NCBI RefSeq assembly: GCF_024362345.1
Contig: NZ_CP101505.1
Location: forward strand, 82,001 to 146,000
Direction of reading: 5' to 3'
Length of the DNA stretch: 64,000 nucleotides
Source of the DNA: Polaribacter dokdonensis
GTDB taxonomy: Bacteria; Bacteroidota; Bacteroidia; Flavobacteriales; Flavobacteriaceae
This document shows, piece by piece, positions 46,855-55,466 of this stretch (its first letter is position 1; every line of letters starts with the position of its first letter). The position numbers and the translations under genes were made by a program. The notes under the pieces were generated by a model. It made no database searches, was not told where the DNA came from, and saw only the letters and a list, made by a program, of their open reading frames with translations.

Positions 46855-47775
46855 ATGAAAAACATAAAACATATATTCTTAAAAACATTTTTACTTTCTA
46901 TGATTGTAACTTTCATAGGATGTCAAGAAGATGAATATTCTTTTGGTGAGATAATTGCACCAACTAATATTCAGATTACTGCAGAAATTGTAGGTGCAGA
47001 TGCTACTAATCCAAATGGAGATGGAAGTGGAGTTGTAAATTTTTCTGCATCAGCAGATAATGCAGTTTCTTACAAATATGCTTACGATGGTGTAGAAGTT
47101 GTAGCACTTTCTGGTGAAACTTCTATTAGTTTTAGTGAGTTAGGTTTAAATACTTATACAGTTACTGTTGTTGCAACAGGTACAGCAGGTATTGCTACTT
47201 CTAAATCTATAGATGTAGAAGTTTTATCAACCTATGCACCACCAGTAGAATTAAAAACAAAATTATTTGGTTTTGATCCTGCAGATCCTAATGCTGTAAC
47301 TTCAAGAACTTGGAAAGTTCATGCTGCAAAAGCTAAGCATTTTGGTTTAGGTCCAGTAGCAGGTAGTACTATTGCAGAATGGTATGGAGCAGGTCCAGAT
47401 GAAAAAGCAGGTGTAGGTATGTACGATGATAGAATTACTTTTTCTTCTGATGGTACTTTTTCATACGTAACTAATGGAACTATTTTTGGTAGAGATCCTT
47501 ATATCGTAAATGATTTGGGACCTAATGTATCTGGTACTCCAAATGGTGCAGATATAGAAAACTATGCATTTTTAGATTATACAGAAACATATGCGTTAAC
47601 AGCTCCAGGAGGAACAGAAACCATTAGTATTTCTGGAAACGGATTTATAGGTTATTATACTGGAGGTAGTCATAACTATGAAATTTTTGATAGAGGAACA
47701 CCAAATGAATTAGTGTTAAGAACTACTGATGGTAATGCAGAGTTCGATTGGTGGTTTATCATCACATTAGAATAA
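46855..47775 (+). CDS. Surface glycan-binding lipoprotein candidate of the beta-glucan locus
   Basis: A 306-residue lipoprotein (lipobox FIGC, Cys23). An Ig/PKD-like domain (about 33-123) precedes a beta-rich C-terminal domain of about 170 residues (from about 135) opening SRTWKVHAAKAKHFGLGP and containing repeated aromatic pairs (AEWYGAG, FIGYYTGG, FDWWFIITLE at the end). This looks like a lipocalin-type fold with W/Y binding residues. No GH16 EIDxxE-type or other catalytic motif is visible, so it is taken as a binding protein, not an enzyme. It is the last gene before an intrinsic terminator. Such proteins are often annotated only as PKD-domain lipoproteins in laminarin loci. Confidence 0.7.
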   Translation: MKNIKHIFLKTFLLSMIVTFIGCQEDEYSFGEIIAPTNIQITAEIVGADATNPNGDGSGVVNFSASADNAVSYKYAYDGVEVVALSGETSISFSELGLNTYTVTVVATGTAGIATSKSIDVEVLSTYAPPVELKTKLFGFDPADPNAVTSRTWKVHAAKAKHFGLGPVAGSTIAEWYGAGPDEKAGVGMYDDRITFSSDGTFSYVTNGTIFGRDPYIVNDLGPNVSGTPNGADIENYAFLDYTETYALTAPGGTETISISGNGFIGYYTGGSHNYEIFDRGTPNELVLRTTDGNAEFDWWFIITLE

Positions 47776-47802
47776 TATTTTGAATTAATTAATTGAAAGT
47801 TC

Positions 47803-47835
47803 GAAACCAGTAAAAGAATTTTTTTTGCTGGTTTC
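47803..47835 (+). terminator. Terminator between the uptake cassette and the enzyme genes
   Basis: A 13-bp stem with one G-U pair (GAAACCAGTAAAA / TTTTGCTGGTTTC), 7-base loop, followed by ATTTTTT. It is 28 bases after the stop of the binding-protein gene and 38 bases before the next ATG. Confidence 0.8.
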
Positions 47836-47873
47836 ATTTTTTAAATTTTAATTTATAGTAATTATTTATCTTC

Positions 47874-49196
47874 ATGAAAACATCTACTAAATTCTTTTTA
47901 TTATTTCTTGTTTGCTTATTTGTTCTTAACAATAATGCTCAAAATCAAACTAAAGTTTCTATTGTTTCTAATGATTTAGGAATGAAACTTAAAGTCAATG
48001 GAGCAGATTTTATGATAAATGGTATGAATTGGGATTATATTCCAATTGGTACTAATTATTCATATAGTTTATGGAGCCAATCAGATGAATTTATTAAAAA
48101 AGCATTAGAAAGTGAGATGTCTTTATTAAAAGATATGGGAGTTAATGCAATTCGTGTGTATACAGGAATTCAGCCAAAATGGATTACTTATATCTACAAA
48201 AACTATGGTATTTATACTATGTTAAATCATTCTTTTGGCAGATATGGAGTTACCATAAATGAGGTATACAAGCCAGTTACTGATTATAGAGATGAAGCAA
48301 CTAAAAAACTATTACTAGATGAGGTTTCTAGTTTGGCAAAAGAATATAAAAATACTGAAGGGCTTTTACTCTACCTTTTAGGAAATGAGAATAACTATGG
48401 TTTATTCTGGGCAGGTTCAGAAACAGAAGATTTTCCTGATGATGCAGAAATGAAAAAAGCAATGGGTGAAAAAAGAGGACGACCTATGTATCAACTCTTT
48501 AATGAGGCTGCATTGTTAATGAAAAAAATAGATGCTAATCATCCTATTGCCATGTGTAATGGAGATGTTTTATTTATAGACATCATTGCAGAAGATTGCA
48601 AAGACGTAGATATCTATGGCACAAATATGTATAGAGGTAAATCGTTTGGAGATGCTTTTCAAAAAGTGAAAGACAAATTAAACAAACCAATTCTTTTTAC
48701 AGAATTTGGTGTAGATGCTTTTAATGCGTTGAATAAAGAAGAAGACCAAAAAATGCAATCTTTCTATTTAACAGAAAATTGGAAAGAAATTTATGCAAAT
48801 GCTTATGGTTTAGGTAAAACAGCTAATTCTATTGGAGGCTTTACCTTTCAATTTAGTGATGGATGGTGGAAATTAGGGCAAACCATAAATTTAGATGTAC
48901 ATAATGAAGAGGCAAATTGGACGAATAAAGGCTATGATTTAGATACTAAAAACAATAGCAAAAACATGAACGAAGAATGGTTTGGAATTGCAGCAAAAGG
49001 TTTTTCTAATGATGAAGGTTTGTATCAATTATACCCAAGAGCAGCTTACTATGTTTTGCAGAGAGTACATCAAATAAATCCTTATGAAAAAGGAATTACA
49101 GCAAAGAAAATAGAAAATAAGATTTGTAAAATAAATCAGAAAAAGGCTTTAAAGAAAGGCTTAAAAAATAAAATGCTTTTAGAGAGCAAACAATAA
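47874..49196 (+). CDS. Clan GH-A glycoside hydrolase (GH2 TIM-barrel-like), probable beta-glucan enzyme
   Basis: A 440-residue exported protein with a signal peptide ending NNNAQ and no lipobox. The TIM barrel shows INGMNWDYIP, AIRVYTG, a strand-4 acid/base motif LLGNENNYG (Glu172) and a strand-7 nucleophile motif ILFTEFGVDAF (Glu277), the clan GH-A arrangement most like the GH2 C-terminal barrel or GH5. The GH2 beta-sandwich domains are missing. The last 35 or so residues are strongly basic (many Lys, one Cys). It probably cleaves a beta-glucoside linkage of laminarin, perhaps as a transglycosylase or exo-enzyme; family and specificity are uncertain. First gene after the terminator. Confidence 0.7.
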   Translation: MKTSTKFFLLFLVCLFVLNNNAQNQTKVSIVSNDLGMKLKVNGADFMINGMNWDYIPIGTNYSYSLWSQSDEFIKKALESEMSLLKDMGVNAIRVYTGIQPKWITYIYKNYGIYTMLNHSFGRYGVTINEVYKPVTDYRDEATKKLLLDEVSSLAKEYKNTEGLLLYLLGNENNYGLFWAGSETEDFPDDAEMKKAMGEKRGRPMYQLFNEAALLMKKIDANHPIAMCNGDVLFIDIIAEDCKDVDIYGTNMYRGKSFGDAFQKVKDKLNKPILFTEFGVDAFNALNKEEDQKMQSFYLTENWKEIYANAYGLGKTANSIGGFTFQFSDGWWKLGQTINLDVHNEEANWTNKGYDLDTKNNSKNMNEEWFGIAAKGFSNDEGLYQLYPRAAYYVLQRVHQINPYEKGITAKKIENKICKINQKKALKKGLKNKMLLESKQ

Positions 49197-49229
49197 TCAA
49201 CTACTACAATATATATTTATAAAACAGAT

Positions 49230-52200
49230 ATGAATACAGATTTAAACCCTCAAGTTAAAGGTGAATTAGTAACCTTAGCCAATGAATCTTATTATAAAAT
49301 TTCTAATAGTCATACAATGCGTCCTTTTTTTATGACCATTGTTTCAGACTCAAACCATTGGATGTTTATTTCAAGTAATGGTGGTCTTACAGCTGGAAGA
49401 AAAAATGCTGAGTATGCGCTTTTTCCTTATTACACAGATGATAAAATTACAGATTTAGCAGAAACAACAGGTTGTAAAAGTATTTTTCATATCACTAAAA
49501 ATGGAAAGAAAAGCTTATGGGAACCTTTCTCTGAAAGACAGGCAGGTCTTTACAATATCAAAAGAAATATTTACAAAAACATATATGGTAATAAAGTAAT
49601 CTTTGAAGAAATAAATGAAGATTTAGAGGTTTCTTTTAAATATCAATGGAATTCTAGTGATGAGTTTGGCTTTGTAAGGGAAGCTACGTTTGTAAATCAT
49701 TCTTCAGGTGATTTAGAAGTTTCGTTATTAGATGGTGTACAAGATGTTATTCCTTATGGAGTAGGTTCAGACATTCAAGGCATAAGAAGTAATTTAGTTG
49801 ATGCTTACAAAAAATGTGAGCTAGAAGCAGATTCTGGTCTAGGTATTTTTAGTTTAAGTGCTATTATTGTAGATAAGGCAGAACCAAGTGAAGCTTTAAA
49901 AGCAAATTTAATTTGGTCTTCAGGTTTAGAAAATCCTAAGCATTTACTATGTTCTCTTCAATTAAATAATTTTAGAAGAGGAATTGAATTAAAAGAAGAA
50001 GTTGATGTTAAAGCAGAAAAAGGAGCTTATTTATTAAATGATACAATAACAGTTGCAGCAAATTCAGAGAAATCTTGGTTGTTAGTAGCAAATGTTAATC
50101 AAACTGTTTCAGATGTAGTAAAAATATCTGAACTTATTAAAAGTGATAAAAATGTAGTAGATATTTTACAAGAAAGTATTAATACAGGTACAGAAAACCT
50201 TATTAAACTTGCTGCAGCTTCTGATGGTTTACAATTGTCTAATGATGCTCTTGTAAATACAAGACACTTTTCGAACACGCTTTTTAATATAATGAGAGGT
50301 GGAATTTTTGACGATAATTACACCATAGAAAAAGACGATTTTGTTACTTATTTAACAAAAGCAAATAAGCCTTTAAGCCAATTAAAAGCTGATTTATTGG
50401 CTAATTTACCAGAAAAGTTTTCTCTACATCATATTAAAGAATTAGCAGATAAAGATTCTAATAAAGACTTTAAAAGACTTTGTTTAGAATATTTACCATT
50501 AAAATTTAGTAGAAGACATGGAGATCCAAGTAGACCTTGGAATCGTTTTTCTATCAATACAAAGAGTGAAATTGATGGCTCTAAAGTACTAGATTATGAA
50601 GGGAATTGGAGAGATATTTTTCAGAATTGGGAAGCATTAGCACATTCATATCCTCAATTTATAGAGAGTATGATTCATAAATTTTTGAACGCTACTACTT
50701 TTGAAGGTTACAATCCTTACAGAGTTACTAAAGATGGTTTTGATTGGGAAGTGATTGAAGAGAATGATCCTTGGTCTTACATTGGTTATTGGGGAGATCA
50801 TCAAATCATTTATTTATTAAAGTTTTTAGAGTTTATAGAAAAACATTACCCATCTAAATTGGCATCACTTTTTGACGATGACATTTTTGTGTATGCAAAT
50901 GTTCCTTATGTAATAAAACCATATAGTGATATTCTTAAAAACCCTAAAGATACTATTGATTTCGATCATAGATTAAATGAAAAAATAGAAGAGAGAAGAG
51001 CAGAGATTGGTGCAGATGGTTCTTTAATTAGAGATAAGAATGCACAACCTTATAAAGTAAACTTAATAGAAAAATTACTAGTTACAATTTTAGCCAAAGT
51101 ATCTAACTTTATACCTGAAGGTGGTATTTGGTTAAATACTCAAAGACCAGAATGGAATGATGCCAATAATGCATTAGTAGGTAATGGAGTGTCTATGGTA
51201 ACTTTATATTACCTAAGAAGATTCATCCATTTCATTGAAGGTGTTTTAAATAACGCAGAAACAAATGAAGTTCAAATATCAGAAGAAGTAGCTACTTTAT
51301 TTAACGAAGTTGTTCAGACTTTAAATAGCAATGAAAGCATCTTAAAATCTAGTGTTTCTGATATGGATAGAAAAAGAGTCTTAGATGGCTTAGGAAATCC
51401 AGCAAGTGATTACAGAACTAAAGTGTACAAAGAAGGGTTTTCGACTGCAAAATCAACGCTTTCTAAAAATGATTTAGCACATTTCTTAAAAATAACAAAT
51501 AAGTATTTAGAGCATAGTATTAGAGCTAATAAAAGAAGCGATAATATGTATCATGCCTATAATTTAATGACATTAGAGAATAATAAAGAGGTTTCTATTT
51601 CTTATTTATCAGAAATGTTAGAGGGTCAAGTATCTGTGTTAAGTTCAGGTTATTTAACTCCAAAACAAGCTTTAGAATTGTTAGATGGCTTAAAGAATTC
51701 AGCTTTGTTTAGAGATGATCAATACAGCTACATTCTTTATCCTAATAAAGATTTACCAAGGTTTACTAAAAAGAATAATATTCCAAATGATAAAGTTTCT
51801 AATTCTGAATTGTTACAGACTTTAGTAAAGGATAAGAACTTAGAAATTATAGAACAAGATGCTTTAGGTAATTATCACTTTAATGGTAATTTCAACAATG
51901 CAGATAGTTTAAAAGCAGCTTTTGAAGATTTACCAGAAACTTATCAAACTCTAATTGAAAAGGATAAAGAGTACGTTTTAGATGTATTTGAAGAAATTTT
52001 TGACCATAAAAGTTTTACAGGTAGATCAGGTACTTTCTTTGGTTATGAAGGTTTAGGTTCTATTTATTGGCATATGGTTTCTAAGTTGTTATTAGCAGTT
52101 CAAGAAAATTGTTTATTGGCTATCAACTCTAATGAAGATGAAAAAGTTATTGGTAGATTATTAGATCATTATTATGAAATTAATGCAGGAATTGGTGTGC

Positions 52201-52655
52201 ATAAATCTCCAGATTTATATGGAGCATTTCCTACTGATGCCTATTCTCATACACCAGCAAACAAAGGCGCTCAACAACCAGGAATGACAGGTCAAGTAAA
52301 AGAAGATCTGTTAAGCAGATTTGGAGAATTAGGTGTTTTTGTAACAGATGGTAAAATAGTTTTTAAACCAAGATTATTAAAAGAATCAGAATTTTTAACA
52401 AGCGCAAACACTTTTGATTATATATCAGTTTCAGATACTAAAGAATCAATTACTGTATACCAAAATCAATTATGTTATACATATTGTCAAGTGCCAATAA
52501 TTTATACTGTTGCTCAAGAACAAAAAGTTGTAGTTACTTATAATTCAGGTGATGAAAAGGTTTTAAACGAATTGGCCTTAGACAAAGAAATAAGTAATGA
52601 GCTATTTAATAGAACAAATAATGTTAAGCATATAGAAGTATTTCTAACAAAGTAA
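49230..52655 (+). CDS. GH149-type beta-1,3-oligoglucan phosphorylase (predicted)
   Basis: An 1141-residue cytoplasmic protein with no signal peptide. It resembles GH94/GH149 inverting phosphorylases: an N-terminal supersandwich region opening LANESYYKISNSHTMRPFF, a helical linker, an (alpha/alpha)6 barrel with RRHGDPSRPWNRF, WSYIGYWGDHQ and RPEWNDANNALVG, and a C-terminal part with GMTGQVKEDLLSRFGELG. The length of about 1140 exceeds cellobiose/laminaribiose phosphorylases (800-900) and suits GH149, which degrades beta-1,3-oligoglucans with phosphate to alpha-glucose-1-phosphate. GH17, GH30 and a transporter follow, as known for GH149 in Bacteroidota. A GH94 or GH161 assignment is less likely. 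The catalytic Asp cannot be fixed from sequence alone. Confidence 0.75.
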   Translation: MNTDLNPQVKGELVTLANESYYKISNSHTMRPFFMTIVSDSNHWMFISSNGGLTAGRKNAEYALFPYYTDDKITDLAETTGCKSIFHITKNGKKSLWEPFSERQAGLYNIKRNIYKNIYGNKVIFEEINEDLEVSFKYQWNSSDEFGFVREATFVNHSSGDLEVSLLDGVQDVIPYGVGSDIQGIRSNLVDAYKKCELEADSGLGIFSLSAIIVDKAEPSEALKANLIWSSGLENPKHLLCSLQLNNFRRGIELKEEVDVKAEKGAYLLNDTITVAANSEKSWLLVANVNQTVSDVVKISELIKSDKNVVDILQESINTGTENLIKLAAASDGLQLSNDALVNTRHFSNTLFNIMRGGIFDDNYTIEKDDFVTYLTKANKPLSQLKADLLANLPEKFSLHHIKELADKDSNKDFKRLCLEYLPLKFSRRHGDPSRPWNRFSINTKSEIDGSKVLDYEGNWRDIFQNWEALAHSYPQFIESMIHKFLNATTFEGYNPYRVTKDGFDWEVIEENDPWSYIGYWGDHQIIYLLKFLEFIEKHYPSKLASLFDDDIFVYANVPYVIKPYSDILKNPKDTIDFDHRLNEKIEERRAEIGADGSLIRDKNAQPYKVNLIEKLLVTILAKVSNFIPEGGIWLNTQRPEWNDANNALVGNGVSMVTLYYLRRFIHFIEGVLNNAETNEVQISEEVATLFNEVVQTLNSNESILKSSVSDMDRKRVLDGLGNPASDYRTKVYKEGFSTAKSTLSKNDLAHFLKITNKYLEHSIRANKRSDNMYHAYNLMTLENNKEVSISYLSEMLEGQVSVLSSGYLTPKQALELLDGLKNSALFRDDQYSYILYPNKDLPRFTKKNNIPNDKVSNSELLQTLVKDKNLEIIEQDALGNYHFNGNFNNADSLKAAFEDLPETYQTLIEKDKEYVLDVFEEIFDHKSFTGRSGTFFGYEGLGSIYWHMVSKLLLAVQENCLLAINSNEDEKVIGRLLDHYYEINAGIGVHKSPDLYGAFPTDAYSHTPANKGAQQPGMTGQVKEDLLSRFGELGVFVTDGKIVFKPRLLKESEFLTSANTFDYISVSDTKESITVYQNQLCYTYCQVPIIYTVAQEQKVVVTYNSGDEKVLNELALDKEISNELFNRTNNVKHIEVFLTK

Positions 52656-52659
52656 TTGC

Positions 52660-53952
52660 ATGAAGAATACGTTTTTTATATCGGTTTTTTGTTTGATATT
52701 ATTGTCTTTAGCATCATGTAAAAGTGATGTTGATGCAACTAAGGATACTCAAATATATCAACAAAAGAGAGTAAGTGTTACTGCTAAAGATATTTTAGGA
52801 AACCCTGATTATTTGGCAATTTCTTATGGTGGTTATAGAACAAAAGATAGAGCTAATCAACCCACAATTCAGCAACTAAAGGAAGATCTTAAATTGCTAC
52901 ATGCTATGGGTATTCGAATTTTAAGAACCTACAATGTTCAACCTCAATTACCACATGCAGCAAATGTTTTAGAAGCTATTCATCAATTAAAAAATGAAGA
53001 TGAATCTTTTGAGATGTATGTAATGTTAGGTGCTTGGATAGATTGTTTAAATGCTTGGACAGATAAAACTCCAAATCATAATATAGAGAGTGAGCAAAAC
53101 AAAGGAGAAATAGAAAGAGCAGTTCAATTGGCAAATAAATATCCAGAAATTGTTAAAGTAATTGCTGTAGGAAATGAAGCTATGGTTAATTGGGCAGCTA
53201 GTTATTATGTTCAACCCAAGGTTATTCTAAAATGGGTAAATCATTTACAAAAGCTAAAAGAAAATAATAAACTATCTAAAGATTTATGGATTACGTCTTC
53301 AGATGATTTTTCTTCTTGGGGGGGAGGAGCTGAAAGCTATAAAACAAAAGAATTAGAAAGCTTAATAAGAGCTGTAGATTACGTTTCTATGCATACTTAT
53401 CCTTATCATAATACACATTATAATTCAGATTTTTGGACTGTTCCAGAATCAGATAAAGGTTTGACTAAAAAACAAATAGTAGATAAGTCTATGATTCGTG
53501 CCTTAGATTTTGCTAAAAACCAATACAAGAATGTTTCTGCTTATGTAAAAAGTATTGATTCTACGAAATCGATTCATATTGGAGAAACTGGTTGGGCTAC
53601 AATTTCTAACGGACATTATGGCTTTAATGGTTCTAGAGCAACAGATGAGTATAAACAAGGGTTATATTATAAAAGCATGCGTGAATGGACAAACGCAAAT
53701 AGTATTTCTTGTTTCTATTTTGAAGCTTTTGATGAGCAATGGAAAGATGCAAAAAATGAGAGTGGTTCAGAAAATCATTTTGGTTTATTTACTTTAAAAG
53801 GAGAAGCTAAATATCCTATTTGGAATTTAGTAGATAAAGGAATTTTTTCTGATTTAAAAAGAGATGGAAACTCTATAAAAAAGACATACGAAGGTAATTT
53901 AGATTCATTGTTAGTAGCAGTGAATTTGCCTAATACTGATTATAAAAAATAG
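52660..53952 (+). CDS. GH17 beta-1,3-glucanase-type lipoprotein
   Basis: A 430-residue lipoprotein (lipobox LASC, Cys20). The GH17 TIM barrel is recognised from LAISYGGYR and GIRILRTYN near the start, the acid/base motif VIAVGNEAMVNW (Glu173), VSMHTYPYH, and the nucleophile motif IHIGETGWAT (Glu309), followed by CFYFEAFDEQWK. GH17 enzymes hydrolyse or transfer beta-1,3-glucan chains. With GH30 it would break laminarin down at the outer membrane or in the periplasm. It starts four bases after the phosphorylase stop, so it is in the same transcript. Confidence 0.92.
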   Translation: MKNTFFISVFCLILLSLASCKSDVDATKDTQIYQQKRVSVTAKDILGNPDYLAISYGGYRTKDRANQPTIQQLKEDLKLLHAMGIRILRTYNVQPQLPHAANVLEAIHQLKNEDESFEMYVMLGAWIDCLNAWTDKTPNHNIESEQNKGEIERAVQLANKYPEIVKVIAVGNEAMVNWAASYYVQPKVILKWVNHLQKLKENNKLSKDLWITSSDDFSSWGGGAESYKTKELESLIRAVDYVSMHTYPYHNTHYNSDFWTVPESDKGLTKKQIVDKSMIRALDFAKNQYKNVSAYVKSIDSTKSIHIGETGWATISNGHYGFNGSRATDEYKQGLYYKSMREWTNANSISCFYFEAFDEQWKDAKNESGSENHFGLFTLKGEAKYPIWNLVDKGIFSDLKRDGNSIKKTYEGNLDSLLVAVNLPNTDYKK

Positions 53953-53958
53953 AATGAT

Positions 53959-55455
53959 ATGAAAATCTATAGAATAATATTTTACTCATTATTGGTAATT
54001 GGTGCTTTAGGGTGCAATACAGGTGCAGATAAATTAAATGTACAAGTTTATGAAACTTCTGCATCTGGTAATAATCTAGTGCAATTAGAGAATTTTTCTA
54101 ATGAAACTAATGAAAACAGAATTCAGGTAGTATTACAACCAAAACAAACTAAGCAAACAATTACAGGTTTTGGAGGTTCTTTTACAGAGGCTTCAGCCTA
54201 CTTACTAAACAAGTTAAGCAAGAAAAATAGAGATTCTATTATTGAAGCTTATTTTGGAGAATCAGGTGCTAAGTACTCTTTAACTAGAACACATATGAAT
54301 TCTTCAGATTTCTCACTTAGTAACTATTCGTATGCTCCTGTAGAAGATGATAAAGAACTAAAGAGCTTTAGTATTCAAGAAGATTTAGATGATATTATTC
54401 CAATGATTAAAGATGCCATGAATGTATCTAAAGACGGTTTTAAAATACTTTCTTCTCCTTGGACAGCATCACCTTGGATGAAAGACAACAAAAACTATGT
54501 TGGAGGTAAATTGTTACCTGAATATTATGATACTTGGGCTTTATTTTTCTCAAAATACGTAGCAGCTTATAAAAATGAAGGTATAGATATTTGGGGATTT
54601 ACAGTAGAAAATGAACCTCTAGGAAATGGTAATAATTGGGAAAGTATGCATTACACTCCAGATGAAATGACCAATTTCGTTCAACATCATTTAGGTCCGA
54701 AATTAAGACAAGATTATCCTGATGTAAAAATTCTAGGATATGATCAAAACAGAGAACATTTAAATGAATGGGTAGACTCACAATATAAAAACGAAGAAAC
54801 TTCTTCTTATTTTGATGGAACAGCCATTCATTGGTATGCTAGTACTTATCACTTTTATCCAGAAGAGTTACAGTATGCTCATAAAAAAGCACCAAATAAA
54901 TATTTAATACAATCAGAGGCTTGTGTAGATTCAGAAATTCCAAAATGGAAAGACGATGCTTGGTATTGGAAAAAAGAAGCTACAGATTGGGGTTGGGATT
55001 GGGCTCCTGAAAAAGACAAACCTATGCATCCTAAATATGCTCCAGTTAATAGATATGCAAGAGATATTATTGGTTGTTTAAATAATTATGTTGATGGTTG
55101 GATTGATTGGAACATGGTTTTAAACAAACAAGGAGGTCCTAATTGGTTTAAAAATTGGTGTGTTGCACCAGTTATTGTTGATGAAAATTCAGATGAAATC
55201 TACTTTACACCTCTTTATTATGTAATGTCTCATTTCTCAAGGTTTATTAGACCAGAAGCTAAAATATTCGATGTTAATCATTCAGATAAAGATTTGATGA
55301 TTACAGCAGCAGAAAACATAGATGGCTCAATAGCTGTTGTTGTTTTTAATGAAAAAGAAATTGCGAAAAAAATTAATCTAACACTTAATGATAAGAGTGT
55401 TACTATAGATATCAAAGGGCAAGCGTTACAAACGATTGTTATTTCAAAACCATAA
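53959..55455 (+). CDS. GH30 beta-glucanase lipoprotein, likely beta-1,6-active
   Basis: A 498-residue lipoprotein (lipobox ALGC, Cys19). The GH30 barrel opens ITGFGGSFTEASAYLL, with LTRTHMNSSDFS, the acid/base motif GFTVENEPLG (Glu219), AIHWYAS and the nucleophile motif LIQSEACVD (Glu320). A C-terminal beta-sandwich (about 410-498) closes the protein, as usual for GH30. In laminarin loci of marine Flavobacteriia GH30 enzymes remove beta-1,6-linked side glucose; a beta-glucosidase or glucosylceramidase-type activity is possible. It lies six bases after GH17 and 11 bases before the transporter gene. Confidence 0.92.
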   Translation: MKIYRIIFYSLLVIGALGCNTGADKLNVQVYETSASGNNLVQLENFSNETNENRIQVVLQPKQTKQTITGFGGSFTEASAYLLNKLSKKNRDSIIEAYFGESGAKYSLTRTHMNSSDFSLSNYSYAPVEDDKELKSFSIQEDLDDIIPMIKDAMNVSKDGFKILSSPWTASPWMKDNKNYVGGKLLPEYYDTWALFFSKYVAAYKNEGIDIWGFTVENEPLGNGNNWESMHYTPDEMTNFVQHHLGPKLRQDYPDVKILGYDQNREHLNEWVDSQYKNEETSSYFDGTAIHWYASTYHFYPEELQYAHKKAPNKYLIQSEACVDSEIPKWKDDAWYWKKEATDWGWDWAPEKDKPMHPKYAPVNRYARDIIGCLNNYVDGWIDWNMVLNKQGGPNWFKNWCVAPVIVDENSDEIYFTPLYYVMSHFSRFIRPEAKIFDVNHSDKDLMITAAENIDGSIAVVVFNEKEIAKKINLTLNDKSVTIDIKGQALQTIVISKP

Positions 55456-55466
55456 ATATATAAATT

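Noticed and set aside
46855..47775. GH16 beta-glucanase assignment for the 306-residue lipoprotein
   Set aside because: No E-x-D-x-x-E type catalytic motif; the aromatic beta-rich domain fits a binding protein better.
49230..52655. GH94 cellobiose phosphorylase assignment
   Set aside because: The protein is about 250-350 residues longer than GH94 enzymes and lies with GH17/GH30, which favours GH149; not excluded.
53555..53797. Plus-strand frame overlapping the GH17 gene in another register
   Set aside because: The GH17 catalytic region is intact in its own frame; the second frame has no family resemblance.
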